From assembly GCF_000334915.1 (NCBI RefSeq), contig NZ_AMSF01000033.1:1-64000 (forward strand): a stretch of DNA of 64,000 bases, read 5' to 3'. Shown here one piece after another: positions 26,176-35,628 of the stretch. The stretch is from Dyella ginsengisoli LA-4 (GTDB taxonomy: Bacteria; Pseudomonadota; Gammaproteobacteria; Xanthomonadales; Rhodanobacteraceae). The position numbers were made by a program, and so were the translations under genes. Numbering within the stretch: position 1 is the stretch's first letter; the number at the start of each line of letters is the position of its first letter. The notes beneath the pieces were generated by a model. It was not told where the DNA came from and made no database searches. It worked only from the letters and a program-made list of their open reading frames with translations.

Positions 26176-28056
26176 TTACCCGTGAACGGCCGAGAGCAGG
26201 CTGTTGAAGATGGTCTGGGCGGTGGAAATGACCTGCGCGGAGGCCTGGTAGGCCTGCTGGTACTTCACCATGTTGGCGGCCTCCTCATCGAGGTTGACGC
26301 CGGAGACGGCCTGCTGCGACGACATCGCCTGGCTGTGCAGGCTGGTCTGGGTGGCGACGTTGCTGGCCGCCTGCGCACCGGCGTTGCCGATCTCGGTGGT
26401 CAGCAGCGTGTAGTTGCCGATCACCGAACGGCTGCCGCCGGCGAGGACCTTGCTGTCGGCCAGCGACGAGAGGGCAAGCGCGTTCGAGTTGTCGTTCAGG
26501 CCGTTGCTGTTGGCGCTCACCGCATAGCTGTCGCCGGCGGCCGGTGCGCCGGAGAGGGTCAGGCTCCAGCCATTGGCCGCGAGCGCCTGCCCCGGCGTGT
26601 AGGCACCGCTGCCGAGCACGGTGCCGCTGGCGGTATCGGTGATGGCATAGGTGCCGGCCGTCGGGAAGCTCACGGTCACGTTGCTGGAGAGCGCCGCATT
26701 GCTGGCATCGGTCACCTGCAGCGACGACACCGCCGAACTGCCGGTATTCCCGCTGGCCGGCTGCGCCTGCACCGCCGCGGCGGCAGCGATCCCGGACGGA
26801 TCGGTCATGGCCACCGCCAGCCCGGTGGAAGCGTTGCGGGTCGGCTCGATGCGGAAACTGTCGCCCGCCTGCGCCGAGCCGGACACGCTCAGGGTGAGCC
26901 CGGCGCCGCTCAGCGTGCCGTCGGGATTGGTGGTGAGCGCCACCGGCTGGCCGGCCGTGGTGTTCATGCTCCAGTTGCTGCCGTCGTAGCGCAGCGTGTA
27001 GTCCGCGTTGTCCAGCGCGTTGACGTCGCTGACCTGCACGCCCACCGCGGCATTGCCGGTGTTGTTCTTCGAGGCCATCGCCTGCGGCGTCGGCAGCGAG
27101 AAGATCGGCGCACCGGGCTGGCCGTTGAGATCCAGACCCTTGCCCTGCTGCGCATTGACGCTGGTGGCCAGCGCGATGGCCGCCTGGCCGAGGCGGTTCT
27201 GCGCCGGCTCCAGCACGTTGGCCCGGTAATCCAGCATCGCCCCCAGCGAGCCGCCGGACAGGCGCGTGGTGATATCGGTGCCGCTGCTGTCGAACACATT
27301 GGTGCGGCTGGCGTCATAGGCGTCGTTGGCGACGCTGAGCTTGAATGCACTGCTGCCGCTGACCAGTGCCTGGCCGCTGCTGCTGTACACGCTCATGGTG
27401 CCGTCGGTCTGCGCCACGGCGGTCACCCCAAGGTAGCCGGACAGCGTGTTCACCAGCGCGTCGCGCTGGTCCAGCAACGCGTTGGGCGTGCTGCTGCCCA
27501 GAGTCTCGTGGATCTTCTTGTTGAGGCTGGCGATGTTGTCGAGCGTGGTATTGACGCTGGCGACGGTGCTGCCGATCTGCCCGTTGATCTGCTGTTGCTG
27601 GCTTGCGAACTGCGTACCCAGCGTGTTGAACACGGAAACCAGCGCGGACGCGTTGCCCAGCGCCGCCTGCCGCGCCGAACTGTCGTTGGGCGTGTTGGCG
27701 ACCGTATCGAAGCCGCCGTAGAAGCTGTCCAGCGCGCCCTGCAGGTCGCCGCTGGCATTGAGCATGCTGTTCAGCGTGCCGGCCAGGTCGTTGTAGGTGT
27801 TGGCACGCTGCAGGTTGCCGTTGCTGGTCCACACCGCCTGGGTCAGGTAGCTGGAATAGGCGCGCTCGACCGCGGTCACATCGACGCCACCGCCGACGGT
27901 GTAGCGCGCGGCCTGCGGCACGACGCGCTCGGTCTGCAGCACGACCTCGCGGCTGTAGCCGTCGGTGCCCGCGTTGGCGATGTTGTTGCCTACGGTGTTC
28001 AGCGCGACCTGCGCCGCGTTGAGGCCGGAGACACCGGTGCTGAAGAGATTGGCCAT
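26176..28056 (-). CDS. flgK: Flagellar hook-associated protein FlgK (HAP1)
   Basis: FlgK is the first junction protein at the hook tip. The 626-residue product has the rod/hook N-terminal signature (GVSGLNAAQVALNTVGNNIANAG) and the C-terminal axial motif (NLDEEAANMVKYQQAYQASAQVI). The central region is long and repetitive in Ala, Ser and Gly. It follows flgJ by 17 bases. Confidence 0.96.
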   Translation of the reverse strand: MANLFSTGVSGLNAAQVALNTVGNNIANAGTDGYSREVVLQTERVVPQAARYTVGGGVDVTAVERAYSSYLTQAVWTSNGNLQRANTYNDLAGTLNSMLNASGDLQGALDSFYGGFDTVANTPNDSSARQAALGNASALVSVFNTLGTQFASQQQQINGQIGSTVASVNTTLDNIASLNKKIHETLGSSTPNALLDQRDALVNTLSGYLGVTAVAQTDGTMSVYSSSGQALVSGSSAFKLSVANDAYDASRTNVFDSSGTDITTRLSGGSLGAMLDYRANVLEPAQNRLGQAAIALATSVNAQQGKGLDLNGQPGAPIFSLPTPQAMASKNNTGNAAVGVQVSDVNALDNADYTLRYDGSNWSMNTTAGQPVALTTNPDGTLSGAGLTLSVSGSAQAGDSFRIEPTRNASTGLAVAMTDPSGIAAAAAVQAQPASGNTGSSAVSSLQVTDASNAALSSNVTVSFPTAGTYAITDTASGTVLGSGAYTPGQALAANGWSLTLSGAPAAGDSYAVSANSNGLNDNSNALALSSLADSKVLAGGSRSVIGNYTLLTTEIGNAGAQAASNVATQTSLHSQAMSSQQAVSGVNLDEEAANMVKYQQAYQASAQVISTAQTIFNSLLSAVHG

Positions 28057-28073
28057 GGGCTAGATCCAGGCGT

Positions 28074-29108
28074 TCATTCGGAGGACATCGGCGCCAGGGC
28101 GCCGTTCTTGAGCGCGTCCAGCGCCTGGCGCATCGCCGGGCTGTTGGCGATCGCCGCGATCTTGCGGGCGTAATCCGGGTCGGTCGCGTAGCCGCCCTGG
28201 ACCAGGCCGTGGGCAAACCCGGCCACGTCGTCGCCCTTGCCCAGCGCCTGCGCGTAACGCGGGTTGTCGCCGAGCAGCCGCGCATAGTCGTTGAACGACT
28301 GCGCGGGCGATTCGTAGGCGCGGAACGCCGCGCGCCGGCGCACCGGCACCCCGCCCTCCACTTCCAGTGTCGGCACGCTGACGCTGCTGCCGTCCCAGCT
28401 GGAGCCGGCCTTCATGCCGAACAGGTTGTTGCTGGACGTGCCGTCGACATGGCGCGGCATGTGCTGGCCCCACTTCGTTTCCAGTGCGGCCTGGGCCAGC
28501 ACCGCACGTACCGACACGCCGAGCTTCTGCGCGGCCTTCTTCGCGAAAGGGGCCATCGTGGTCACGAAACTCACCGGGTCACCCGGCACGAGCCGGGAGG
28601 CGGCCCTGGCCGCGCCGCCCAGTGCGCCGGCGACCGAGCTCATGGTGTCGGCCTCCGGATCGTCCCAGCCGGACGTGCCGGAACGCGACGCCGCGGGATC
28701 GGCGGCGCCAGTGGAAGCCCCCGGCGCGGCGGCGACCGAACCCAGCCGGGATTGCCAGTCGTTGCCGGCGGCACCGCTTGCGGCCTGCGCATCCTTGCCG
28801 CCGAGCTGGCGCACCAGCATCTCGGCGATGCCCAGGCCATGCCCCTGCGAGGACAGGGTGACCGCCAGCTGCTGGTCGGCTAGTCCCTGCCAGGAGGTGC
28901 TCGCCTGGCTGTCGAAGTTGGGATCGCCGAAGTTGGCGTCGCGCATCGACTTCAGCACCATCTGGGTGAAGATCGATTCGAACTGCTTGGCGACGATCGG
29001 CAGCGCGGCCTTGGCGTCGCTCTGCGCGGTGTTGCGCAGCGCATTGAACCCGGACAGATCGGTCCAGGTACTGACTCCCTGCGCAACGCTGTCGACGCCG
29101 CCGGCCAT
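28074..29108 (-). CDS. flgJ: Bifunctional rod-assembly protein/peptidoglycan hydrolase FlgJ
   Basis: FlgJ caps the growing rod and locally cuts peptidoglycan. The 344-residue product has the N-terminal rod-binding domain (VAKQFESIFTQMVLKSMRDAN) and a C-terminal glucosaminidase domain with the catalytic glutamate in LAQAALETKWGQ and NLFGMKAG. It is the full two-domain gammaproteobacterial form. It starts one base after flgI ends. Confidence 0.95.
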   Translation of the reverse strand: MAGGVDSVAQGVSTWTDLSGFNALRNTAQSDAKAALPIVAKQFESIFTQMVLKSMRDANFGDPNFDSQASTSWQGLADQQLAVTLSSQGHGLGIAEMLVRQLGGKDAQAASGAAGNDWQSRLGSVAAAPGASTGAADPAASRSGTSGWDDPEADTMSSVAGALGGAARAASRLVPGDPVSFVTTMAPFAKKAAQKLGVSVRAVLAQAALETKWGQHMPRHVDGTSSNNLFGMKAGSSWDGSSVSVPTLEVEGGVPVRRRAAFRAYESPAQSFNDYARLLGDNPRYAQALGKGDDVAGFAHGLVQGGYATDPDYARKIAAIANSPAMRQALDALKNGALAPMSSE

Positions 29109-29109
29109 G

Positions 29110-30390
29110 TCAGATCACCACGAGGTCCGCATGCAGCGCACCGGCCTGCTTGAGCGCCTGCAGGATCGAGATCAGGTCGCTCGGCGCCGCACCCACCTGG
29201 TTCACCGCACGCACGATGGTGTCCAGGCTCACGCCGGGGCCGAACTTGAACATGTGTCCGCCGTTTTCGCTGACCTGCACGTCGCTGGAAGGCACCACCG
29301 CGGTCTGGCCCTTGCTGAAGGCGTTCGGCTGGCTGACCAGCGGCTGCTCGCTGATGGTCACCTGGATCGAGCCGTGCGCCACCGCCGCGGCGGTGACCCG
29401 CACGTCCGAGCCGATCACCACGGTGCCGGTGCGCGAGTTCACCACCACCCGCGCCGGCGGATCGCCGGGGGTGACGTCGATGTTCTGGATGTCGCCCAGC
29501 CAGGAGACCTTCTGCGACGGATCCTGCGGGCTGCGCACGGCGATCGAGCCACCGTCCAGCGCATTGGCGGTGCCGGCGCCGTAGGCGGCGTTGATCGCCT
29601 GCACCACGCGCGAGGCGGTGGTGAAGTCCGGCGTGTTGAGGTTGAGCACCAGGTCGCCGCCGCTGGCGAACGACGAGGGCACCGCACGCTCCACCGTGGC
29701 GCCGTTGGGGATGCGGCCGGAATCGGAGATGTTCACCTGCACGCTGGAGCCGCTCTTGCCCTGCGCGCTGATGCCGCCGATCACCACGCTGCCCTGGGCG
29801 ATCGCATAGGTGTTGCCGTCGGCGCCCTTCAGCGGCGCCATCAGCAGCTGGCCGCCGCGCAGCGTCTTGGCGTTGCCGATCGAGGCGACGGTGACGTCGA
29901 TGGTCTGGCCCGGCTTGGCGAACGGCGGCAGGTCGGCGGTAACGATGACCGCGGCCGCGTTCTTCAGCTGCGGGCGTGCATTGGCCGGCACCACGATGCC
30001 GAACTGCTGCAGCATGTTCTCCAGGCTCTGGGTGGTGAACGGCGCCTGCGTGGTCTGGTCGCCCGAGCCGTCCAGGCCGACCACCAGGCCGTAGCCGATC
30101 AGCTGGTTGGTGCGCACGCCGGCCACCGAGGTCAGGTCGCGGATCTTGTCGGCATGCGCCGGCCCGGCCAGTCCCAGCCCCAGGCCGAACACCGCCAGCA
30201 AAGCCGCGCCGGCCTGGCGCCAGCGCAGCAGGGCCCGCCGCAGCTCGCTGCGGCGACGGGCGTCGGTCGCCCGTGCGCCGAGCAGTTCGTCCGGCAGCGG
30301 ATGCTCCTGCACGCGCACCTCGTGCGGCGCATGCACGGACGCCGGTACGGCGGTGTTGCGCAGGTGCCTGGTCAACTGGCGCGTTTTCAT
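29110..30390 (-). CDS. flgI: Flagellar P-ring protein FlgI with a long N-terminal extension
   Basis: FlgI forms the periplasmic P-ring. The mature part (from [21 protein letters not shown]) is standard and about 346 residues. The signal peptide is odd: the hydrophobic core ([15 protein letters not shown]) begins only near residue 62, after some 55 charged residues, with cleavage predicted at AHA-DK (80/81). The ATG at 30390 overlaps the flgH stop as TGATG, which supports this start. In-frame GTG codons at 30318 and 30312 are shorter alternatives. Confidence 0.93.
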   Translation of the reverse strand: MKTRQLTRHLRNTAVPASVHAPHEVRVQEHPLPDELLGARATDARRRSELRRALLRWRQAGAALLAVFGLGLGLAGPAHADKIRDLTSVAGVRTNQLIGYGLVVGLDGSGDQTTQAPFTTQSLENMLQQFGIVVPANARPQLKNAAAVIVTADLPPFAKPGQTIDVTVASIGNAKTLRGGQLLMAPLKGADGNTYAIAQGSVVIGGISAQGKSGSSVQVNISDSGRIPNGATVERAVPSSFASGGDLVLNLNTPDFTTASRVVQAINAAYGAGTANALDGGSIAVRSPQDPSQKVSWLGDIQNIDVTPGDPPARVVVNSRTGTVVIGSDVRVTAAAVAHGSIQVTISEQPLVSQPNAFSKGQTAVVPSSDVQVSENGGHMFKFGPGVSLDTIVRAVNQVGAAPSDLISILQALKQAGALHADLVVI

Positions 30391-31076
30391 CAGAACGGCA
30401 TCCACTTGGAGTTGAAGAAGCGCGTCAGCCAGCCCTGGGTATTGGCGTCGGCCAGCGAGCCGCGACCGGTGTAGGCGATGCGCGCATCGGCGACGCGGCT
30501 GGAGGACACGCTGTTGTCCGGGTTGATGTCCTGCGGGCGGACGATGCCGGAGATCCGGATCAGCTCCTTGCCCTGGTTGATCGTCAGCCACTTCTCGCCG
30601 CGCACCACCAGGTTGCCGTTGGACAGGCGCTGGGCCACGGTGACGGTGATCTGGCCGCTGAGCTGGTTGCTCTGGCTGGACGAGCCGTCGCCGGCAAAAC
30701 TGCGGTCGCCGTTGAGCGAGATGCTCGCCGGGTTGCCGTTGAAGGTCGCCGTCTTGCCCAGCAGCACGGGGGCCTCGAAGCTGTTCTTGTCGGTCTTGCT
30801 GGTGCTGGTGGAAGCCTTCTTGCTGGCCTGCGTGCTCTCCTGCAGCATCACGGTGAGGATGTCGCCGACGCGATGGGCGCGCGGATCGACGAACAGCTCC
30901 ATGTTCTGGTTGTCGTGGTAGATCGAACCGTCGGCGACCGGCGCCGCGGCCGGCTCGACCGGCGCGGTGGCAGCCCACTGGGCGTCGTCGTGCGATGGCG
31001 CCATCGTGGCGCAGCCGGGCAGCACCAGCAGCCCCAGCAGCACGGCGAGACGGAGATATCGGGTGGTCGCGTTCAT
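30390..31076 (-). CDS. flgH: Flagellar L-ring lipoprotein FlgH
   Basis: FlgH builds the outer-membrane L-ring. The 228-residue product has a lipoprotein signal with lipobox LPGC (Cys22) and the conserved FlgH body ([21 protein letters not shown], then [20 protein letters not shown]). It follows flgG by eight bases and is coupled to flgI by a one-base overlap. Confidence 0.96.
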   Translation of the reverse strand: MNATTRYLRLAVLLGLLVLPGCATMAPSHDDAQWAATAPVEPAAAPVADGSIYHDNQNMELFVDPRAHRVGDILTVMLQESTQASKKASTSTSKTDKNSFEAPVLLGKTATFNGNPASISLNGDRSFAGDGSSSQSNQLSGQITVTVAQRLSNGNLVVRGEKWLTINQGKELIRISGIVRPQDINPDNSVSSSRVADARIAYTGRGSLADANTQGWLTRFFNSKWMPF

Positions 31077-31084
31077 CGCCGTCC

Positions 31085-31870
31085 TCACATCTTGTCGGTC
31101 AGGTCCTGCAGCATCTGGTCGGTGCTGCTGATGGCCTTGGAGTTCATTTCGTAGGTGCGCTGGGTCTCGATCATGTTGACCATCTCCTCCACCACGTTGA
31201 CGTTGGAGGACTCCAGCGCACCCTGCATCAGCGTGCCCATGCCGTTGAGGCCGGGCTGGCCGGTCTGCGGCGCGCCGCTGGAGGCGGTTTCCATGTAGAG
31301 GTTGTTGCCCTTCGGCTGCAGGCCGGCGGGATTGACGAAGTCGGCCAGCTGCAGCGTGCCCACCTGCACCGCCGCGCCCGAACCGTTGGTGGTCGCGGAC
31401 ACGGTGCCGTCGGCGCCGATGGTGATGCTCTGCACGTTGGACGGCAGCGTGATGCCCGGATTCAGCGGATAACCGTCGGCGGTCACCAGCTGGCCGTTGG
31501 CATCGGTGTGCAGCGAGCCGTCGCGGGTGTAGGCGATGCTGCCGTCGGGCATCGACACCTGCAGGAAGCCGCGGCCCTGGATCGCCACGTCGAGCGAGTT
31601 GCCGGTCTGGCTGGTCTCGCCCTGGGTGAACAGTTTCTCGGTGCCGACCACGCGCACGCCGGTACCCAGCATCAGGCCGGTCGGCGACAGGGTCTGCTCG
31701 GTGGTCTGCGCGCCGGGCTGGGCACGGTTCTGGTACATCAGATCCTGGAACGACGCCCGCGAGCTCTTGAAGCCGGTGGTGTTGGCGTTGGCCAGGTTGT
31801 TCGAGATGACATCCATGCGCGTCTGCTGCGCATCGAGGCCGGTCTTGGCAATCCAGAGGGACGAGAGCAT
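31085..31870 (-). CDS. flgG: Distal rod protein FlgG
   Basis: FlgG is the main distal rod subunit. The 261-residue product shows the N-terminal axial motif ([31 protein letters not shown]) and C-terminal motif ([23 protein letters not shown]). Length is exactly typical. It lies 48 bases downstream of flgF in the same operon. Confidence 0.97.
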   Translation of the reverse strand: MLSSLWIAKTGLDAQQTRMDVISNNLANANTTGFKSSRASFQDLMYQNRAQPGAQTTEQTLSPTGLMLGTGVRVVGTEKLFTQGETSQTGNSLDVAIQGRGFLQVSMPDGSIAYTRDGSLHTDANGQLVTADGYPLNPGITLPSNVQSITIGADGTVSATTNGSGAAVQVGTLQLADFVNPAGLQPKGNNLYMETASSGAPQTGQPGLNGMGTLMQGALESSNVNVVEEMVNMIETQRTYEMNSKAISSTDQMLQDLTDKM

Positions 31871-31918
31871 GTTCGGGGACTCCTGGGAGGTGACGGCGAT
31901 CCGTCACGCATTCGGTCG

Positions 31919-32659
31919 TTAGTTCGACTGAAGCAATTTGGATGCCGACGACGCGTTGTCTTCGGCCGCCTTGATCGACTTGATCTGCATGTCGTACTGG
32001 CGCGAGAGCGCGATCATCTTCACCAGTTCCGTCGAGGCGTTGACGTTGCTGTTCTCCAGCGCTCCGGCAGTCACCTCCACGGTCGGATCGGCCGGCGCAG
32101 TGCCGCCGCCGGCCAGGTGCATCAGGCCGTCGCCGCCCTGCACCAGCTGGGTCGGATCGGGATTGACCAGGCGGATGCGATCGAGCGCGGCAATGCTGTT
32201 CGGACCACCGCCCAGCGGCACGCTGGAAATCGTGCCGTCCTCACCGATGCGCAGCTCGGCACTCGGCGGCAGGCTGATCGGACCGCCACCGCCGAGCACC
32301 GGGTTGCCGGCCGCATCCGTCAAAAGACCGTCGGGGGTCAGCTGCAGGTCGCCGGCGCGGGTGTAGCCCTCCGAACCATCCGGCGCCTGCACCGCGATCC
32401 AGCCACTCCCCTTCACCGCCACGTCCAGCGGACGGCCGGTGGTGGTGATCGACCCCGGCGTGGTGTCCACGCCGATGCCGCGGGCCACCGCATTGATGCG
32501 CGTGGCTTCGCCCGGACCCTGCACCGGCAGGCTCTGGAAGGCGGTCAGCTCGGCGCGGAAACCGGTGGTGGAGGCGTTGGCCAGGTTGTGGCTGACCGCC
32601 TCCTGGGCGCGCATGATCTGCGTCGCCCCGGTCATCGCTACATAGAGGGAGTGGTCCAT
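31919..32659 (-). CDS. flgF: Proximal rod protein FlgF
   Basis: FlgF is a rod subunit between FlgC/FlgB and FlgG. The 246-residue product has the family N terminus (MDHSLYVAMTGATQIMRAQE, SHNLANASTTGFRAE) and C terminus (NVNASTELVKMIALSRQYDMQIK). It follows flgE by nine bases. Confidence 0.96.
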   Translation of the reverse strand: MDHSLYVAMTGATQIMRAQEAVSHNLANASTTGFRAELTAFQSLPVQGPGEATRINAVARGIGVDTTPGSITTTGRPLDVAVKGSGWIAVQAPDGSEGYTRAGDLQLTPDGLLTDAAGNPVLGGGGPISLPPSAELRIGEDGTISSVPLGGGPNSIAALDRIRLVNPDPTQLVQGGDGLMHLAGGGTAPADPTVEVTAGALENSNVNASTELVKMIALSRQYDMQIKSIKAAEDNASSASKLLQSN

Positions 32660-32668
32660 GGCGGCTTA

Positions 32669-33886
32669 TCAGCGGCTGACGGCACTGAACAGCGTGTTGG
32701 CCAGCGTGCTGTCGGTGCTGAGCACCTGCGCATTGGCCTGGTAGTTGCGCTGCGCCTTGATCATGTTCACCAGCTGGGCGGTGGTATCGGCGGTATTGGA
32801 CGTCTCCAGCGCACCGGACTGCAGGCTGCCGAAGGTGCCCGTGCCGGCAGTGCCCATCTGCGGCACGCCCGAGTCGCCGCTGGCGGCCCAGTTGGTGCTG
32901 CCGAGCTGGCGCAGGCCCTGCACGTTGGAGAAGTTGGCGATCGCGATCTGGCCGAGCTGGGTGCTCTGGTTGTTCGAGTAATACGCGGTGACCACGCCCT
33001 TGGAGTCGATGTCGATGTTCGACAGCGTGCCTGCCTCGAAGCCGTTCTGCTCGATCGAGCCGGCCGCGAAGTCGGTGCCGAACTGCGTGCTGTTGGTGAT
33101 GTTCAGCGAGAGCGTCAGCGGGTTGGAGCCGTTGCCCAGGTTGACCGCACCGAACGCCAGGGTGCCGTTGGTCGGCGTGGCGAGGTTGCCGCTGGTGTCG
33201 AAGGTCATCGGCTGGGTACCGGCGTTGTTGCCGTCTACGTACAGGTGCGCGTCCCAGGCATTGGTACCGGTCTTGACGTAGTAGATCGTGGCCTGGTGCG
33301 AACCGCCCTGAGAGTCGTACACGGTCACCGGCGTGGCGGCGTTGAACGAGGTGGCGTCGCTGGTGCTGAACGCGTTGGTCGGCACGGTGGCGCTGGCCGG
33401 CAGGTTCGAGTTGAGCGTGATCAGCGAGGTCGCGGTGGCATTGCTCTGCGAGGACACCAGCTTGAGGTCGGTCAGCGTGCTGGAGTCAAAACCGCCGATG
33501 CCGTTGGGCGGGTACACCTGCAGCTTGGCGCCGGCGGAGGTCTCGACATAGTCGTCGGCGCTCTTCTGGAACGCGCCGGCGCGGGTGTAGACCGGGCCGC
33601 TGCCGTCGTTGACCACGAAGAAGCCGTTGCCGCTGATCGCCATGTCCAGCGAGTTGTTGGTGGTCTCGATGTCGCCCTGGCCGAACTGCTGCGCCACGTC
33701 CTGCGTGCGCACGCCGCTGCCGGTGGCGGTGGAGTTGAGGTTGAGTCCGGTCACCGCGTACACGTCGGCGAATTCGGCGCGCGAGCCCTTGAAGCCGGTG
33801 GTGTTGGCGTTGGCGATGTTGTTGGCGATGACGTTGAGGTCGGTCTGCGCGGCGTTGATGCCGGTGAGCGCGGTGTTCAGAGCCAT
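32669..33886 (-). CDS. flgE: Flagellar hook protein FlgE
   Basis: FlgE polymerises into the universal-joint hook. The 405-residue product has the axial N terminus ([31 protein letters not shown]), a variable middle and the C-terminal motif (TTAQLVNMIKAQRNYQANAQVLSTDS). It follows flgD by 39 bases. Confidence 0.96.
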   Translation of the reverse strand: MALNTALTGINAAQTDLNVIANNIANANTTGFKGSRAEFADVYAVTGLNLNSTATGSGVRTQDVAQQFGQGDIETTNNSLDMAISGNGFFVVNDGSGPVYTRAGAFQKSADDYVETSAGAKLQVYPPNGIGGFDSSTLTDLKLVSSQSNATATSLITLNSNLPASATVPTNAFSTSDATSFNAATPVTVYDSQGGSHQATIYYVKTGTNAWDAHLYVDGNNAGTQPMTFDTSGNLATPTNGTLAFGAVNLGNGSNPLTLSLNITNSTQFGTDFAAGSIEQNGFEAGTLSNIDIDSKGVVTAYYSNNQSTQLGQIAIANFSNVQGLRQLGSTNWAASGDSGVPQMGTAGTGTFGSLQSGALETSNTADTTAQLVNMIKAQRNYQANAQVLSTDSTLANTLFSAVSR

Positions 33887-33925
33887 GGGGTGTTCCTCGA
33901 TGAGATGGGAGATGCCACGCGTGCG

Positions 33926-34603
33926 TCAGAGAATCTGGGCCACCTGGCTGAGCGCGACGCCGCCGACGCCAGCCACCTGCAGGTACGTGCCGACCGTGCT
34001 GCCGCCGTAGCCCACGGCGGTCACCTTTCCGGCGACATAGGTGTCGAACGACGTGTCGCCGTTGGCGGCCGCGATCGAGTAGTTGCCCGAAGGCAGTTGG
34101 TTGCCGGCGTTGTCCTTGCCGTCCCAGCTGAACTGGGTGAGTCCGGAACTGGTCGCGTCCACGGCCATCGTGCGCACCACGTTGCCGCTGGCGTCGAGGA
34201 CATTGACGGCCATCGTGCCGGGGGCCGTGACGTTGGCCGCGCCGGTGACGCTGCCGCCGGCGTACTGCAGCGTGGCGGTCGGCACCATCACTTCGCGGTT
34301 GACCAGGTTCGACGAGCCGAGCACCTGCGAGGTCTGCAGCGCGCCGTTCACCGTGGAGTTGAGCGTCTGCACCGAGCTGACCATGTCCTGGGTGGACTGC
34401 AGCTGGCTGAACTGCGCCATCTGTGAGACGAACTGGGTGTTGTCCACCGGATGGGTGGGATCCTGCGACTGCAGCTGGGCGGTCATCAGCTTGAGGAAGT
34501 CGGCCTGGCTCATGCTGCCGGCCTTGGCCGCGCTGCCGACTTGGCTGGCGGCACTGGCCGCGTTGTTGGCCGAGCCGAGGGTGTTGGCGGTGTTGATGGT
34601 CAT
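33926..34603 (-). CDS. flgD: Hook-capping scaffold protein FlgD
   Basis: FlgD is the temporary cap for hook assembly. The 225-residue product has the conserved N-terminal signature (MSQADFLKLMTAQLQSQDPTHPVDNTQFVSQMAQFS) and a C-terminal Tudor/FnIII-like region (FSWDGKDNAGNQLPSGNYSI). It lies 19 bases after flgC. Confidence 0.96.
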   Translation of the reverse strand: MTINTANTLGSANNAASAASQVGSAAKAGSMSQADFLKLMTAQLQSQDPTHPVDNTQFVSQMAQFSQLQSTQDMVSSVQTLNSTVNGALQTSQVLGSSNLVNREVMVPTATLQYAGGSVTGAANVTAPGTMAVNVLDASGNVVRTMAVDATSSGLTQFSWDGKDNAGNQLPSGNYSIAAANGDTSFDTYVAGKVTAVGYGGSTVGTYLQVAGVGGVALSQVAQIL

Positions 34604-34622
34604 GCGTGTGCTCCGAGAGGGC

Positions 34623-35054
34623 TTACTTGCCCAGATCCAGGGTCTTCACCATCAACTGCTTGGTGGTGTTCATCACTTCGACGTTGTTCTGGTAGGAACG
34701 CGAGGCGGAAATCATGTTGACCAGCTCGTCCACCGGGTTGACGTTGCTGCCGTAGACGTAGCCGCTGGCGTCGGCCATCGGGTTGCCGGGCTCGTAGCGG
34801 CTGGGAATCGCCGCCTGGCTCTCGGTGATGCCGTCGACCTTCACGCCGGTGGCGCCGGCATCGGCGGCAACCCCGAACTGGCCGTCCACCTGCTGCTTGA
34901 CCGCGGCGAACAAGGGCTCGCGGGCGCGGTAGGCGCCCTGCGCGGTGCTGGACACGCTGTCGGCGTTGGCCAGGTTGCTGGCCACGGTGTTGAGCCGCAG
35001 CGTCTGCGCGGCCATGCCGGAACCTGCGGTATCGAAGATCTTGAACATCGACAT
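34623..35054 (-). CDS. flgC: Proximal rod protein FlgC
   Basis: FlgC is a proximal rod subunit. The 143-residue product shows the N-terminal axial motif (AAQTLRLNTVASNLANADS) and C-terminal motif (NPVDELVNMISASRSYQNNVEVMNT). The ATG at 35054 was chosen, five bases after the flgB stop; the upstream frame is a shadow of flgB. A second ATG two codons in is an alternative. Confidence 0.96.
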   Translation of the reverse strand: MSMFKIFDTAGSGMAAQTLRLNTVASNLANADSVSSTAQGAYRAREPLFAAVKQQVDGQFGVAADAGATGVKVDGITESQAAIPSRYEPGNPMADASGYVYGSNVNPVDELVNMISASRSYQNNVEVMNTTKQLMVKTLDLGK

Positions 35055-35059
35055 GGCGA

Positions 35060-35455
35060 TTACCCCGTGATGGCGGTGCGCAGCATGCGGATCTGCGCGG
35101 TGATGAAGGCCAGGCTGGCCTGGTAGTGCACGCCGTTGGCGGCGAAGTTGGCCTGCTCGGTCTGTTCGTCGACGGTGTTGCCGTCCATGCTCGGCTGGGT
35201 CGGGTTGCGCCACAGCAGCTTGTCCGCCTGCTGCGCCACCGGGTCGATCTGGCCGGTCGAGGGCGTGCTCAGCGGCAACTGCCCGCCGGACTGCCCGCTG
35301 GCTTGCTCGAGCGCGGCACGGAAGTCGATGTCGCGCGCCTTGTAGCCGGGCGTGTCGGCATTGGCCAGGTTGCTGGCCAGCACCTCGCTACGGCGCTGCC
35401 ACAGACCCAGTGCCTGGGTGTGGATGCCGAACAGGTTGTCCAGGGGTGCGCTCAT
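35060..35455 (-). CDS. flgB: Proximal rod protein FlgB
   Basis: FlgB is the first rod subunit. The 131-residue product has the axial N terminus (LFGIHTQALGLWQRRSEVLASNLANADTPGYKARDIDF) and ends with YQASLAFITAQIRMLRTAITG. The start is set at ATG 35455 with a GGAGG Shine-Dalgarno at 35462-35466. The in-frame ATG at 35485 would sit at or upstream of the predicted transcription start. It heads the flgBCDEFGHIJKL run. Confidence 0.95.
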   Translation of the reverse strand: MSAPLDNLFGIHTQALGLWQRRSEVLASNLANADTPGYKARDIDFRAALEQASGQSGGQLPLSTPSTGQIDPVAQQADKLLWRNPTQPSMDGNTVDEQTEQANFAANGVHYQASLAFITAQIRMLRTAITG

Positions 35456-35494
35456 GACTTGCCTCCGCGCGGCGTGGGGCCGCACGGGGCTGGA

Positions 35495-35510
35495 GGCAAT
35501 TCGCGTGCCA
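35495..35510 (-). promoter_or_regulatory. Sigma-54 promoter of the flgB operon
   Basis: On the minus strand the bases read TGGCACGCGAATTGCC, an essentially perfect -24/-12 element with correct spacing. The predicted start is near 35484, about 29 bases before the flgB ATG, and it fixes that start codon. FleQ is the expected activator. Confidence 0.92.
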
Positions 35511-35628
35511 CGGGAGGAAAACCGCGTCAGTACGCGGGTTTGCGGCGGCCGCGGGCGGCCGCTCGGGGGGCGGAAGTCGGTTTTCCGTCGCCGTACCGGT
35601 CAGCCGGCGACGACCCGCCGACCCCGGA

